Part shown: positions 1 to 9,463 of the stretch, piece by piece | How positions within the stretch are numbered: position 1 is the first letter of the stretch | Layout: every line of letters begins with the position of its first letter | NCBI RefSeq assembly: GCF_019204025.1 | Contig: NZ_JAGSPB010000001.1 | Location: 558,001-622,000 of the forward strand | Source: Erythrobacter ani | GTDB taxonomy: Bacteria; Pseudomonadota; Alphaproteobacteria; Sphingomonadales; Sphingomonadaceae | Direction of reading: 5' to 3' | Length of the DNA stretch: 64,000 bases | Position numbers and translations under genes: made by a program | The notes under the pieces: generated by a model | Database searches by the model: none | Told to the model about the DNA's origin: nothing | The model's input: only the letters and a program-made list of their open reading frames with translations

Positions 1-1
1 G

Positions 2-118
2 GACGAACGTTACAACAAGCAGGCGCAACTTATCGCGCCTGTCTTCGTATCTGAAGATGCCCGCGAAGGCGCTGCCGCCTTCGCCGAGAAACGCGCACCG
101 AATTGGAAGGGAAAGTAA
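2..118 (+). CDS. Enoyl-CoA hydratase/isomerase (crotonase) family, C-terminal end only
   Basis: Only the last 38 codons are inside the window. They run in frame from base 2 to a TAA at 116-118. The encoded tail (EDAREGAAAFAEKRAPNWKGK-like) is the typical end of crotonase-fold enoyl-CoA hydratases, where a helix with an EGxxAFxEKRxPxW pattern closes the protein. The stop codon shares its last A with the ATG of the next gene (TAATG), so the two are probably translationally coupled in one fatty-acid or branched-chain acyl-CoA degradation operon. The exact substrate cannot be told from this fragment. Confidence 0.75.
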   Translation, partial: DERYNKQAQLIAPVFVSEDAREGAAAFAEKRAPNWKGK

Positions 119-1281
119 TGCCCGTAATCGATGTACCCCAGCCTGAATTCATGGAAGACGAGGAAATCTCGATCTTCGCCGATGCGGTTGGCAAGTTCTA
201 TCAGCAGCACGCGCCGGAAAAGCGTATCCTGAAATGGCGTGAAGACGGACAGGTGGAACGGGAATTCTGGAACGAGGCCGGACAGGCCGGCTTACTCGGC
301 GTGTCGGTTCCCGAAGAATATGGCGGCCATGGCGGCGATTTCCGTCATGACATGGTGGTGATCGACCAGCAGGCCAAGCACGGCGTCGAAGGCTTTGCGG
401 CGAGCCTGCATAACACGATCATCCTGCCTTACCTAGTCCGCCACGGCACCGAGGAACAGAAGAAGAAATATCTTCCCAAGCTCGTCACCGGTGAACTCGT
501 CAGCGCGATAGCCATGACCGAGCCGGGCGTCGGTTCCGACCTGCAGAGCATCACCACGACTGCTCTCAAGGACGGCAATGGCTACCGCCTCAACGGATCG
601 AAGACCTATATTTCGAATGGCCAGACCGCCGACTTCATCGTCGTCGTCGCAAAAACCGACCCAAAGGAACGGGCCAAGGGCATCTCCTTGATGCTGCTCG
701 AAACAGAAGGCGCCGAGGGATTCCAGCGCGGCAAGAAGCTCGACAAGATCGGGCTCGACGCGGCTGATACGTCCGAGCTGTTCTTCGACGATGTCTTCAT
801 TCCGGGCGACAACGTCCTCGGCGGAGTCGAGGGCAAGGGCTTTTATCAGCTGATGGGAGAGCTTCCGCAGGAACGCCTCGTGATCGCAATGGGCGCGGCC
901 ACCGGCATTGAAAAAGCGCTCGATACGACGATCGAATATGTGAAAGAGCGCAAGGCGTTCGGTCAGACCATCTGGGATTTCCAGAACACGCAGTTCGTGC
1001 TCGCCGATCTCAAGGCCAAAGGCACGGCAGCGCGCGTGTTCGTCAACGATTGTATTGCGAAGCTGCTCAAGGGTGAGCTCGACGTGGCGACTGCCTCGAT
1101 GGCCAAATACTGGGTCACCGAATTGCAGAGCGAGGTCGTCGATAAATGCCTCCAGCTGCATGGCGGGGCTGGTTACATCAACGACTATCCGATCGCCCGG
1201 ATGTACCGCGACACCCGCATCGCCCGCATTTATGGCGGGTCAAACGAAGTCATGAAGATGCTGATCGCGCGGTCGATGTAA
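118..1281 (+). CDS. Acyl-CoA dehydrogenase, long-chain type
   Basis: A 387-residue FAD-dependent acyl-CoA dehydrogenase, full length for the family, catalysing alpha,beta-desaturation of an acyl-CoA thioester. The FAD/substrate signature AMTEPGVGSD lies at residues 132-141, and the C-terminal signature IYGGSNEVMK is near the end. The stretch LPQERLVIA places a glutamate at about residue 252, where long-chain and isovaleryl-CoA dehydrogenases keep the catalytic base, so this is the LCAD/IVD subtype rather than the MCAD subtype. I chose the ATG at 118, which overlaps the upstream crotonase stop, over a TTG at 103 that lies inside that gene. The pairing with a crotonase gene fits a beta-oxidation-type operon. 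The chain length acted on is not evident. Confidence 0.92.
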   Translation: MPVIDVPQPEFMEDEEISIFADAVGKFYQQHAPEKRILKWREDGQVEREFWNEAGQAGLLGVSVPEEYGGHGGDFRHDMVVIDQQAKHGVEGFAASLHNTIILPYLVRHGTEEQKKKYLPKLVTGELVSAIAMTEPGVGSDLQSITTTALKDGNGYRLNGSKTYISNGQTADFIVVVAKTDPKERAKGISLMLLETEGAEGFQRGKKLDKIGLDAADTSELFFDDVFIPGDNVLGGVEGKGFYQLMGELPQERLVIAMGAATGIEKALDTTIEYVKERKAFGQTIWDFQNTQFVLADLKAKGTAARVFVNDCIAKLLKGELDVATASMAKYWVTELQSEVVDKCLQLHGGAGYINDYPIARMYRDTRIARIYGGSNEVMKMLIARSM

Positions 1282-1307
1282 ACCAGCGGCACTTATCTCG
1301 CACTTAC

Positions 1308-1341
1308 AAAAGGGCGGCCCGGTCACCCGAGCCGCCCTTTT
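1308..1341. terminator. Bidirectional rho-independent terminator between acyl-CoA dehydrogenase and TonB receptor
   Basis: A perfect 11-bp stem, AAAAGGGCGGC at 1308-1318 and GCCGCCCTTTT at 1331-1341, with a 12-base loop. A-runs and T-runs flank it on both strands, and it sits between two convergent genes, so it can serve both. Confidence 0.85.
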
Positions 1342-1363
1342 CTTTGGTCCGTGGTATTTCGCC

Positions 1364-3946
1364 CTAGAACTTCGCGCGAACGGCCACGCCGTAGGTGCGA
1401 GGTTGCAGCGAAAATGCCGACCGCGAGTTGGCCGCGCCGCTGCCGCGGAGTGTCGTGTTGAAAGTCACCCCGCGCACCACGTTATCGGTCAGGTTGTTGA
1501 CGAACCCTTCGATCGAATACGCCCCGTCGGCGAACCGCAGACCTGCGCGCAGGTTCACGAATTCCTGACCGGTTTGTATATCGCCGATGATCAGCGGAGC
1601 CGCATCGACAGCGGCCTGCACGCTGCCAGCAGCTGCGACAGCGGCTGCGCTGGGCGGCACGATCGCCTGGGTGGAAGTGCGCTGATCGCCTTCAAGCCGG
1701 ATTTGCCCGGACAGGAAGAACTCGGTGCTATCGTTGATTGGCTTTTCCCAAAGCCCGCCAAAGATCGCGATGACATTGGCCGCGTTCGTCAGGTCGTTTC
1801 CGCACAGTGACACGACCGTGACGACATCGGTGAGATCGCCGGCGCAATCTTCCGGATACCGCGCATCAAGGATTGTGGCCGCAGCATTGAATGTCAGCTC
1901 GCTGTTCGGGCGAATGACACTCTCGATTTCCAAGCCTGTCGTTTCGGCTGCCGGAACGTTGAACGTCTGGAACGCCGTTCCGGTGAATTCCAGAACCTGA
2001 AAGTTATCGAACTCCTGGTGGAATGCGGCGATGTTCAGAGTGACGGCATTATCAAGGAAGCGGCTCTTGATACCGATTTCATAGGCGTCAACCTCCTCGG
2101 AATCAAAGGTCGGATCGGCCCCACCGACAGCGGCCGTGGTATCGAGGTTGATACCGCCCGATTTGTACCCGTGGGTGAAGCTCGCGTAGATGTTCACCGG
2201 TGCAGCAAAGGCATAACCGAGCCGCGCGGTGTAGATCAGTTCCTCATCGTTGAAGGTGTCTTCGAAGGTCCGCACCAGCGGCAGAACCGCAGCTTCGGGA
2301 AGATCGGCAGGAGCCGAGAAGCCGAAGCAGCCGAGACCGATGAATGCAGGAACCAAGGCATCCGGCACCGCGCCGGCTCCGATGGCGCCGACTGTTGCTG
2401 GGCAGATCTGGTTGTTGGCTTCGGTCTGATCGAAACTGCCTTCTTTGTCTTCCCAGGAATACCGGGCGCCGAGCGTCAGCTCGAGACCCTCGACCAGCTC
2501 AAAGGTGTTATTCGTGAAGATCGAATAGCTTTGGGCTTCCTGCTGGAACCGGTTGGTGACATTGGTGCCTGCCGGATCAATACCGGTGAACACCGTAAGC
2601 GGATTTGCGCCGAGCGCGCCCATCGTCGCCGGGAACAAAAGTGCACCGACCTGCTCACCGTAATCCTCGCCCAAAGCGAATGTGACCGACTGATCGATCG
2701 TCTCATCCGAGAAATAGCCGCCGATGATGTAATTCAGCCGCCCGTCCAGAGCCTCGCCCTGCAGGCGAAGTTCTGCCGTAAAGGTCTCGAGATCGAGATC
2801 GAGCAGATCGACGTCGAACACATCGAGCGCGGTGAAGTCGGAGTCGTAAGTCTCCATCGATTCGAACTTGCGGTACGATCCGATGAAGATCAGGTCCGCA
2901 CTATCCGAAACCGGGAACTCGATTTCCGTCGTAATACCATAATTGTCAACGTCCGCGATCGGCGCGAAATTCGCCGATGCGACCCGGTTGTCGAGTGCCT
3001 CGCGGAACTCAGCCTGACCGAACGGATTGTTCGACACCAGCGGTTGGCCATTGCCGCCAGTCGGACCAAGTCCCACGGCTGCGAATACGCCTGCCGGAAC
3101 CAGCGGCGATTGATACAGCTCGATCGGGCTGCAGCAGCTTGATTCACTCTTGGCATAATCGGCGATCAGGCGCCCGCGCAGACCGCTTTCGGTATCCCAG
3201 CCGAGCTGTGCGCGTACGAGATATTGATCGACATCATTGGAATCATCGAACGGAGTGCCATCGCCATCGACCAAGGTGATGAAGCCGTCGCGCTCCCGAT
3301 ATGCGCCGGTCAGGCGGAATGCGAGAGTATCCTGAACGATCGGGACGTTGACCGCGCCCTGCACGCTGATCTCGTCAAAGTTCCCGTAAGACGCATTCAC
3401 GAATCCCTCGAAATCGCTCACGTCCGGGCGGTTCGTAGTGATATTGAGCGCGCCTGCCGAAGTGTTGCGCCCAAACAGGGTCCCCTGCGGGCCACGCAGC
3501 ACCTCGACCCGTTCGATATCGACAAATTCGGTCAAGGCAACGCCGGGACGCGATTGGTACGCGCCGTCAATGAAGATGCCAACCGCGCTTTCAAACCCGA
3601 TATTGTTCGACGTCGTGCCGACACCGCGAATACGCAACACGACGGAGCCGGAGGCGATCTGAGCCTGACTGCTGGTAAAACTCGGCGCGACCGAGGTGAC
3701 TTCCTGGATATTGTCGACACCCTGGTTTTCGAGCTGCTGCGGCGACACAGCCGTCACGGCGATCGGAATGTCCTGAACATCCTGCGCGCGGCGGGTCGCG
3801 GTCACGATGATCACACTGTCATCGGGATCGGGCGAGAGGGTTGTATCGCCCTCGTCATCTGCCGAAACCTCCTGCGCGAGCGCCGGTACCGTAAATGAAC
3901 TACAGGCCATCAGGCCGGCAGCGTAAGCTGCGAGCTTCCGTTTCAT
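1364..3946 (-). CDS. TonB-dependent receptor (outer membrane)
   Basis: An 860-residue outer-membrane receptor for TonB-energised uptake. The N-terminus MKRKLAAYAAGLMACSSF..ALAQ is a signal peptide. A TonB-box-like VIIVTATRR follows at about residues 50-60, then a plug domain with LRGPQGTLFGRNTSAGALNI and a long beta-barrel region ending in aromatic KF, as outer-membrane barrels do. I chose the ATG at 3946, which has GGAGAGGA 6-7 bases upstream, over an in-frame start 24 bases further out that would put eight residues before the signal peptide. The large plug-barrel with VTATRRAQDVQDIPIAVTA resembles the broad sphingomonad receptor group used for plant or aromatic compounds, siderophores or unknown substrates. 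The ligand cannot be assigned. Confidence 0.93.
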   Translation of the reverse strand: MKRKLAAYAAGLMACSSFTVPALAQEVSADDEGDTTLSPDPDDSVIIVTATRRAQDVQDIPIAVTAVSPQQLENQGVDNIQEVTSVAPSFTSSQAQIASGSVVLRIRGVGTTSNNIGFESAVGIFIDGAYQSRPGVALTEFVDIERVEVLRGPQGTLFGRNTSAGALNITTNRPDVSDFEGFVNASYGNFDEISVQGAVNVPIVQDTLAFRLTGAYRERDGFITLVDGDGTPFDDSNDVDQYLVRAQLGWDTESGLRGRLIADYAKSESSCCSPIELYQSPLVPAGVFAAVGLGPTGGNGQPLVSNNPFGQAEFREALDNRVASANFAPIADVDNYGITTEIEFPVSDSADLIFIGSYRKFESMETYDSDFTALDVFDVDLLDLDLETFTAELRLQGEALDGRLNYIIGGYFSDETIDQSVTFALGEDYGEQVGALLFPATMGALGANPLTVFTGIDPAGTNVTNRFQQEAQSYSIFTNNTFELVEGLELTLGARYSWEDKEGSFDQTEANNQICPATVGAIGAGAVPDALVPAFIGLGCFGFSAPADLPEAAVLPLVRTFEDTFNDEELIYTARLGYAFAAPVNIYASFTHGYKSGGINLDTTAAVGGADPTFDSEEVDAYEIGIKSRFLDNAVTLNIAAFHQEFDNFQVLEFTGTAFQTFNVPAAETTGLEIESVIRPNSELTFNAAATILDARYPEDCAGDLTDVVTVVSLCGNDLTNAANVIAIFGGLWEKPINDSTEFFLSGQIRLEGDQRTSTQAIVPPSAAAVAAAGSVQAAVDAAPLIIGDIQTGQEFVNLRAGLRFADGAYSIEGFVNNLTDNVVRGVTFNTTLRGSGAANSRSAFSLQPRTYGVAVRAKF

Positions 3947-4122
3947 AAATGTCCTCTCCACATTTCCCATGGCCTTTTGGCCTATTGGTCGAAGGAGAGA
4001 CTATCAGCGCGATTGGCGGTGCCAAGGGACCGCGACACTTCTTCGCAAACCGTAGTAAAAATGCCACATGTCGTGTTGCAACGCACCATGACGTCGAATG
4101 TAAGCTGTTTGACGCAATTTTG

Positions 4123-4136
4123 TTGCACTGGTGCAA
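4123..4136. promoter_or_regulatory. Palindromic operator-like site upstream of the 1364-3946 receptor
   Basis: TTGCAC-TG-GTGCAA is a perfect 6+6 palindrome in the AT-richer 208-base gap between the end of one receptor gene (4155) and the start of the next (3946). It lies about 180 bases before the start codon of the downstream receptor. Its size and symmetry fit a dimeric repressor site, but no regulator gene is adjacent. Confidence 0.3.
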
Positions 4137-4154
4137 GCCAGCTTTTGAGCGACC

Positions 4155-6185
4155 TCAATAACCGAAACGAAGCCCGAGCCAGACCGTAAGCGGCACCCCG
4201 AGATCGATCGCGCCGCCGGAATTGCGAGTCACTATCTCCTCATCAAACAGGTTCTCGCCCCTGATGACGAGGCTGAGCCGATCGATCAGCGGCGCCTCTG
4301 CGAAGAGATCGACTGTCGTTGCAGGCTTCAACAGGTCGGTTTCCAGATCGTCTTCGAATTGCGCGCTGATGTGGCGCAATGTTCCGGCAATACGCCACCC
4401 TTCCGAAGGCTCCCAAGCCAAAGTCGTCGATGCCGTGAATTGAGGCGTCTGTGGCGGACGATTTCCGTCGAGGGCGAGTGATGCGCCATCCCCGTCGATT
4501 GTGGCATCGGTGTAAGCGAGCGAAGCATCAAAGCTGACATCACCGATTTTGACCGCCAATCCCGCCTCGACACCCTGGGCATCGATAGCAGGCAGGTTCT
4601 GCCTTTGCCGGAGGTTCGGCGCGAGCGTCACATTGGCGATCGCATCTTCCACCCGATTGTCGAAAGCCGTCAGCGAAAGCACAACCGGGCTGATCGGTTG
4701 CCATGTCAGCCCGATTTCGAAGCCCTCAAGACGTTCATTCTCCAGCGCTGCATTGGCCTCAGTCACGACGGGAAACACCACGAAGGGGCGGTACAATTCG
4801 TTAAGTGTCGGCAGGCGTAAACCCGTGTAGGCTGCGGCGCGCAGATCCAGATCTCGCGTGGCGTAGAACACTGCCCCTGCCCGCCAGCTCAGCGTCCAGT
4901 CGTCGCGGTCCGGAGCGATAGTTTCGTCAACCACCACTCCGGTTGCATCGACCGCTCTGAAAAACCCGTCTTCGATGCGCGTGTAGTCGGCACGCAAACC
5001 ACCGGTCAGCAGCAAGGGACCTATCTGCCAATCGTCCTCGACGAAAAAGCCGAGATTGCTGTTGGTGCCGCCCGCCCGGCGCCGCTCGCGCAGATTGCCC
5101 GTGAAGGCGCTGAACGCTTCCTCCTGCAATTCCCCGTTCGACCGGCGGTAATCGCTGCCAAGCCGCACGGTATGCGCTTCGTCGATCGGCGGGCGAATTT
5201 CTATCTTGCCGCCAATCCCCGTCGAGGGAGTGTTGCGTTGGTCGAGCACTCTGACGAACCGGCTCGAGCTGATGACCACATTCGAAAAATTGCGCGCCTG
5301 TACGTAGCCGAGCGCATCGAATTCCCAATCGCCGCGGCCGACGACACGCAGGCTCGCATCCTGACCTTCGGTAGCGGAATTGGCCCCATCGAAACGCAGC
5401 GTGCGGTCATCCTCGAAGACGCTGCCGCGCGCTTGCAGCTCAATGTCCTTGGTCAAGGGAGCCACACCTCGCACGCCCACTTGCCAGCTGTCGAACCGCG
5501 CCCGAGCCGTGGCCGGTACGCGCTGTTCGACGGGCGTGGTGAAGAAACCCTGCCCTCTGTCCCAGCGTCCGCTGATCACGCCGAAACCGCTGCCGAGCTT
5601 GCTTGCCACAGCACCGCTCGCTTCGGTTTCTTCACGGTTGTTGGCAAGAACGCTGCCGGAGAATGGTCCCAAAGTGCGGGCATCCGCGCTTTCAAGTTCG
5701 ATCGTTCCAGTGAGCGCGCCAGCGCCGAAAGGCCCTGCGCCTCCGCCGCGAGTGACGCGTATATTCCCAAGGCTTTCGGGCGCGATCGATGATAACGGTA
5801 TAAATCCGAAGAACGGATCAGCGATCGGGACACCGTCAAGCAGGACGAGTGCCCGGCTGGTCGCATTTCCGCCCAAGGCACGCAGCGTCACACCTTGTGC
5901 ACTCGGATTGGACGAGCGGCTGTCAGAGCGGCGGAATTGCTGAAAGCCCGCGACATTTTCCAGCACGTCTTCAATCCGGCCCGAAGCGCTGGTCACAATC
6001 TGGTCGCGATCGATTTCCGTTATGGAATAGGCGCCGACCGAAGGCGGCGGCTCGAGCCCGTCTCCCGAAACAACGATTTCGCCCTCGGCTTCGCCACCTT
6101 CGGCGGGCTCATCGGTTTGCGCGGACAGGGGCGACGAAATGGAAAGGGCGAGCAGCGAAACGGCAAGGCGATAGGCGGTTGTCAT
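4155..6185 (-). CDS. TonB-dependent receptor, 676 residues (outer membrane)
   Basis: A second plug-plus-barrel receptor, shorter than its neighbour and of the BtuB/siderophore-receptor size class. The signal peptide is MTTAYRLAVSLLALSISSPLSAQ. A TonB-box-like EIVVSG follows at about residue 37, and the plug carries the motifs VTLRALGGNATSRALVLLDG and VTRGGGAGPFGAGALTGTI. The protein ends LGLRFGY, a typical barrel C-terminus. The start is the ATG at 6185, because in-frame upstream codons would precede the signal peptide. It is divergent from the Baeyer-Villiger-type monooxygenase at 6300, so the two share about 115 bases of control region. No riboswitch that would name the ligand was recognised there. 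Confidence 0.92.
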   Translation of the reverse strand: MTTAYRLAVSLLALSISSPLSAQTDEPAEGGEAEGEIVVSGDGLEPPPSVGAYSITEIDRDQIVTSASGRIEDVLENVAGFQQFRRSDSRSSNPSAQGVTLRALGGNATSRALVLLDGVPIADPFFGFIPLSSIAPESLGNIRVTRGGGAGPFGAGALTGTIELESADARTLGPFSGSVLANNREETEASGAVASKLGSGFGVISGRWDRGQGFFTTPVEQRVPATARARFDSWQVGVRGVAPLTKDIELQARGSVFEDDRTLRFDGANSATEGQDASLRVVGRGDWEFDALGYVQARNFSNVVISSSRFVRVLDQRNTPSTGIGGKIEIRPPIDEAHTVRLGSDYRRSNGELQEEAFSAFTGNLRERRRAGGTNSNLGFFVEDDWQIGPLLLTGGLRADYTRIEDGFFRAVDATGVVVDETIAPDRDDWTLSWRAGAVFYATRDLDLRAAAYTGLRLPTLNELYRPFVVFPVVTEANAALENERLEGFEIGLTWQPISPVVLSLTAFDNRVEDAIANVTLAPNLRQRQNLPAIDAQGVEAGLAVKIGDVSFDASLAYTDATIDGDGASLALDGNRPPQTPQFTASTTLAWEPSEGWRIAGTLRHISAQFEDDLETDLLKPATTVDLFAEAPLIDRLSLVIRGENLFDEEIVTRNSGGAIDLGVPLTVWLGLRFGY

Positions 6186-6299
6186 GCGAGTCCGCCTAAC
6201 CGAGCTGCCCCGCAAAGTCAGTTGCAAATTGCCATCATGACTCGCTTTTCCGGAGTGTGTGTGTTTACATCGATCTCGATAAGCGAAGAGAGCCATATT

Positions 6300-7808
6300 A
6301 TGTTAGCCACAACGCCCGATTTCGATGTCTTGATCGTGGGTGCCGGAATTTCCGGCATCGGCATGGCGGCACACATGGAAATGAAGGCACCCGGGCACTC
6401 TTATGCAATCGTGGAGCGCCGGGAAAACATTGGCGGCACGTGGGATTTGTTCCGGTATCCTGGCATCCGCTCGGACAGCGACATGCATACTCTCGGCTTC
6501 GATTTCGAGCCTTGGAAACATGAAAAGAGCATTGCGGATGCTCCGGCGATCCTCGACTATCTCAACCGCATCGCCGATGAACGCTGCATTCGCGAGCATA
6601 TTCGTTTCGGCCATAAAGTTGTTTCCGCGGATTTCCGGGAGGACGAGGCTCGCTGGCATGTCGTGATGGAACTCGGCGATGGCAGCACGGCCCAACTGAC
6701 GGCCAACTTCCTCTATCTCGGTTCAGGCTATTACGATTACGACGAGCCTTATGATCCGGGTTTCAAACTGGGTGCATTCGAAGGGCAGGTCCTGCATCCG
6801 CAATTCTGGCCCGAAGACCTGGATTACAGCGGTAAAAAAGTGGTCGTGATCGGCTCGGGTGCGACGGCAGTCACGATCGTGCCTTCAATGGCGGAAGACG
6901 CAGCGCATGTGACCATGCTTCAGCGTACCCCGACATGGATGGCGTCGCGCGCGGCAAAGGACAAGTTCGCCAATACCCTGCGTAAGATCCTTCCCGAAGA
7001 ACTCGCCTACCGGATCACCCGGTTCAAGAATATCTGGATGCAGGATTTCACCTTCAAGCTTGCGCGCAACAAACCGGAGAAAGTGAAGAAGAGCCTGTAC
7101 AAGGGCATCGAGAAAGTTCTCGGACCGAATTACGACAAGGACGCGTTTACGCCACCATACAATCCGTGGGAGGAGCGGCTCTGCCTCGTGCCGGACGGCG
7201 ATATGTTCGAGGCGGTCAAGTCCGGGACGGCGGAAATCGTCACCGGCCATATCCAGGCCTTCGAAAAGGATGGGATCCGGTTGAAGTCGGGCGAATTGCT
7301 CGAAGCTGACATCATCGTCACCGCCACCGGGCTCAAGATGGCCATCGCCGGAAAGATAAACCTCAGCCTCAATGGTGAGCCTGTCCAATTGAACGAGCGT
7401 TTCTATTACAAGGGGAGCATGTTCTCGAACCTTCCGAACCTTGCGGTGGTGTTCGGATATCTCAACGCCAGCTGGACTCTGCGCGCGGACATCAATTCAG
7501 ACTATGTGTGCCGTGTGCTGAACCACATGCGATCGGTCCAGGCCGACATCGCAGTCCCTGTTCTCACGCCCGAAGACGAGGCGAAGATCGACGAGGACGA
7601 CATCTTCGATTTCTCGTCCGGCTACATCCAGCGCGGCAAGCATCTCCAGCCGAAAAACTCGGTCAGCTATCCCTGGCGGCTCAATCAGGAGTATGTTGTC
7701 GACCGCAAGCGTATGGCGAAAGACCCGGTCGATGATGGCCTGCTGACATTTCGCCGGGCCGGGGCCAATGCTCTTAGCGCGGATGAGCAGCTCGAAGCGG
7801 CGGAATAG
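6300..7808 (+). CDS. Flavin-containing monooxygenase, Baeyer-Villiger type
   Basis: A 502-residue NAD(P)H- and FAD-dependent class B monooxygenase. The first Rossmann motif is VGAGISG (residues 13-19). IGGTWDLFRYPGIRSDSDM follows, as in BVMOs. The full BVMO fingerprint FxGxxxHxxxWP is at residues 160-171 (FEGQVLHPQFWP), and a second dinucleotide motif IGSGATA is at about 184-190. Such enzymes insert oxygen next to a ketone or oxidise S/N atoms; the substrate here is unknown. The ATG at 6300 has GAAGAGAG upstream. An in-frame ATG at 6237 is possible but would add residues with no family counterpart. It is divergent from a TonB receptor. Confidence 0.9.
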   Translation: MLATTPDFDVLIVGAGISGIGMAAHMEMKAPGHSYAIVERRENIGGTWDLFRYPGIRSDSDMHTLGFDFEPWKHEKSIADAPAILDYLNRIADERCIREHIRFGHKVVSADFREDEARWHVVMELGDGSTAQLTANFLYLGSGYYDYDEPYDPGFKLGAFEGQVLHPQFWPEDLDYSGKKVVVIGSGATAVTIVPSMAEDAAHVTMLQRTPTWMASRAAKDKFANTLRKILPEELAYRITRFKNIWMQDFTFKLARNKPEKVKKSLYKGIEKVLGPNYDKDAFTPPYNPWEERLCLVPDGDMFEAVKSGTAEIVTGHIQAFEKDGIRLKSGELLEADIIVTATGLKMAIAGKINLSLNGEPVQLNERFYYKGSMFSNLPNLAVVFGYLNASWTLRADINSDYVCRVLNHMRSVQADIAVPVLTPEDEAKIDEDDIFDFSSGYIQRGKHLQPKNSVSYPWRLNQEYVVDRKRMAKDPVDDGLLTFRRAGANALSADEQLEAAE

Positions 7809-7861
7809 CTCTCGGCGGTTCGCAGTGGCAAACTTGACCCGCTTCGATTAGACCGCGCGCC

Positions 7862-8623
7862 ATGACCACTTCCGATAAAATCTGGACTGCCGGGCTCGTC
7901 ATCATCGGTGACGAAATCCTGTCCGGTCGCACCCATGACAAGAATATCGCGCAGGTTGCCAGCTGGCTTCAGGTCCAGGGCATTCGCCTCGCCGAGGTCC
8001 GCGTGGTCGCTGATGAAGAGGACCGCATTGTCGAGGCGGTGAACGCCTTGCGCGCAGCAAACGACTACCTGTTTACCACCGGCGGTATCGGCCCAACGCA
8101 TGACGACATCACCGTCGATGCTGTGGCGAAGGCGCTCGGCGTCTCTGTCATCATCCACCCCGAAGCACGCGCGCTGCTCGAACGATATTACGCTGATAAG
8201 GGCGGCGTAAATGAAGGCCGCCTCCGCATGGCCCGCGTACCCGAAGGCGCAGAGCTGATCCCCAATCGCATGTCGGGCGCGCCAGGTATTCAGCGCGGCA
8301 ACCTCTTCCTGATGGCCGGCGTCCCGCACATCACCGCAGGGATGCTTGATGCCTTGACCGGAAAGCTTGAAGGCGGAGCACCGCTGATCTCCGAAACGGT
8401 AGGCGGCTTCATCCCGGAGAGCGAAGTGGCCGGTCTTCTGCGCGAGGTTGAGCAGGCGCATGAAAACTGCCAGATCGGCTCCTACCCTTTCTTTCGCGAT
8501 GGCAAGGTCGGATCCAACTTCGTTATCCGCTCGACGGATCGTGAGGCCTTGCAAAGCTGCTTCGACACGCTGTGCGAAGGGCTCAGCGAAAATGGCTGGG
8601 ATTTTACGCCCGGGGGTATTTAG
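7862..8623 (+). CDS. CinA-like / MoaB-fold molybdopterin-binding domain protein
   Basis: A 253-residue protein of the MoCF-biosynthesis fold. The N-terminus AGLVIIGDEILSGRTHDKN and the motif TTGGIGPTHDDIT (about residues 61-73) are the diagnostic signatures of the CinA N-terminal domain and MoaB/MogA proteins. Full-length CinA has a further C-terminal nicotinamide-nucleotide deamidase domain that is absent here, so this is the single-domain version common in alphaproteobacteria. It may act as a nucleotide (ADP-ribose or FAD) pyrophosphatase or a cofactor-binding protein; this is inferred from family members. It follows the monooxygenase gene by 53 bases on the same strand. Confidence 0.85.
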   Translation: MTTSDKIWTAGLVIIGDEILSGRTHDKNIAQVASWLQVQGIRLAEVRVVADEEDRIVEAVNALRAANDYLFTTGGIGPTHDDITVDAVAKALGVSVIIHPEARALLERYYADKGGVNEGRLRMARVPEGAELIPNRMSGAPGIQRGNLFLMAGVPHITAGMLDALTGKLEGGAPLISETVGGFIPESEVAGLLREVEQAHENCQIGSYPFFRDGKVGSNFVIRSTDREALQSCFDTLCEGLSENGWDFTPGGI

Positions 8624-8644
8624 GCTCGGCGCCCGAGACGCGCG

Positions 8645-8959
8645 CTAGAGTTCGTCGCTCCGGCCCCTTGGACGGTTACGACTCGAGGCAGTTTCCCTTA
8701 CGCGCGCACGCTGGCGGTTGTGCGCGCTGCGCAGGAACCGGTCTCCCATGACTGCTCGCTCAGATTCAGGTTCACCCGGAGCCGTCGCAAGACGGATTCG
8801 TATCCACAGCGCGATTACAGCGACTGCCGCGATCGCGGCACCCACAAATCCGGCGATCATCAGGTCATAGCTGCCGATCATCACCATGATTACAAGCACC
8901 GCCAGGATGGCAGGCCATTTCATGAGGCTGTCAGTTTTCAAATCCGGAGATTCGGGCAT
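8645..8959 (-). CDS. Hypothetical small membrane protein, 104 residues
   Basis: Not recognised. Residues about 13-32 and 34-53 form two adjacent hydrophobic segments (WPAILAVLVIMVMIGSYDLM; IAGFVGAAIAAVAVIALWI). A strongly basic and polar C-terminal half follows, rich in Arg and Ser. The likely topology is a two-helix hairpin with a cytoplasmic tail. The ATG at 8959 has AGGA six bases upstream. It is convergent with the CinA-like gene and in the same direction as the small membrane protein upstream. Confidence 0.6.
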   Translation of the reverse strand: MPESPDLKTDSLMKWPAILAVLVIMVMIGSYDLMIAGFVGAAIAAVAVIALWIRIRLATAPGEPESERAVMGDRFLRSAHNRQRARVRETASSRNRPRGRSDEL

Positions 8960-9089
8960 TAATCGATCCTAGCTTGAATATGCATTCGAGGAGACCAATC
9001 CTCGATTGCTCGCCGCCCCCAATGGCGACCATGTCCAGATGTACGTTCGTCGATCCAGATACGTTACGGTCGGACGATTTAAAGGGCTC

Positions 9090-9299
9090 TCACGATTGTA
9101 TTTTCTTCCGCCGATGCGCCACTCGCTCTGGCTTCAGCAGACTTGCGGAGCCTGCCTGCGCGTTTTGCAGCGTGGCGTAAAGCAGTCCGCTCGAAAGCAG
9201 GATGGCTCCGACCAGCGGAACGATCTGCGTTTCTACGAATACGCTGCTGCCAAGAATGATCGCGCCCAAAACCGCGCTGATCCAACTCAAGCGTTTCAT
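9090..9299 (-). CDS. Hypothetical small membrane protein, 69 residues
   Basis: Not recognised by family. Two predicted membrane helices, residues about 5-22 and 26-45, are followed by a basic tail ending RRKKIQS. The start is well supported: GAAGGAG lies eight bases before the ATG at 9299. It lies between the rplA terminator and the 104-residue membrane protein, on the same strand as both. Confidence 0.65.
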   Translation of the reverse strand: MKRLSWISAVLGAIILGSSVFVETQIVPLVGAILLSSGLLYATLQNAQAGSASLLKPERVAHRRKKIQS

Positions 9300-9390
9300 T
9301 TCAAAACTCCTTCGAGTGATTAACGCGCCCGGGCGTCATCGTTCCCAAAGGTTTGAAATTCTTGGCCAAAAAAGGCTTCGGTTTAACGCA

Positions 9391-9423
9391 AAAGAGGCCG
9401 GGAGCACCGCTCCCGACCTCTTT
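9391..9423 (-). terminator. Rho-independent terminator after rplA
   Basis: On the minus strand AAAGAGGTCGGGAG / CTCCCGGCCTCTTT form a 14-bp stem with one G-U-type mismatch position and a 5-base loop. The 3' arm runs into TTTT. It lies 40 bases beyond the rplA stop, where an operon terminator is expected. Confidence 0.85.
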
Positions 9424-9463
9424 GCTGGCCGTTCCCCGCAGGGACCGACTTATATGAAGCGGC

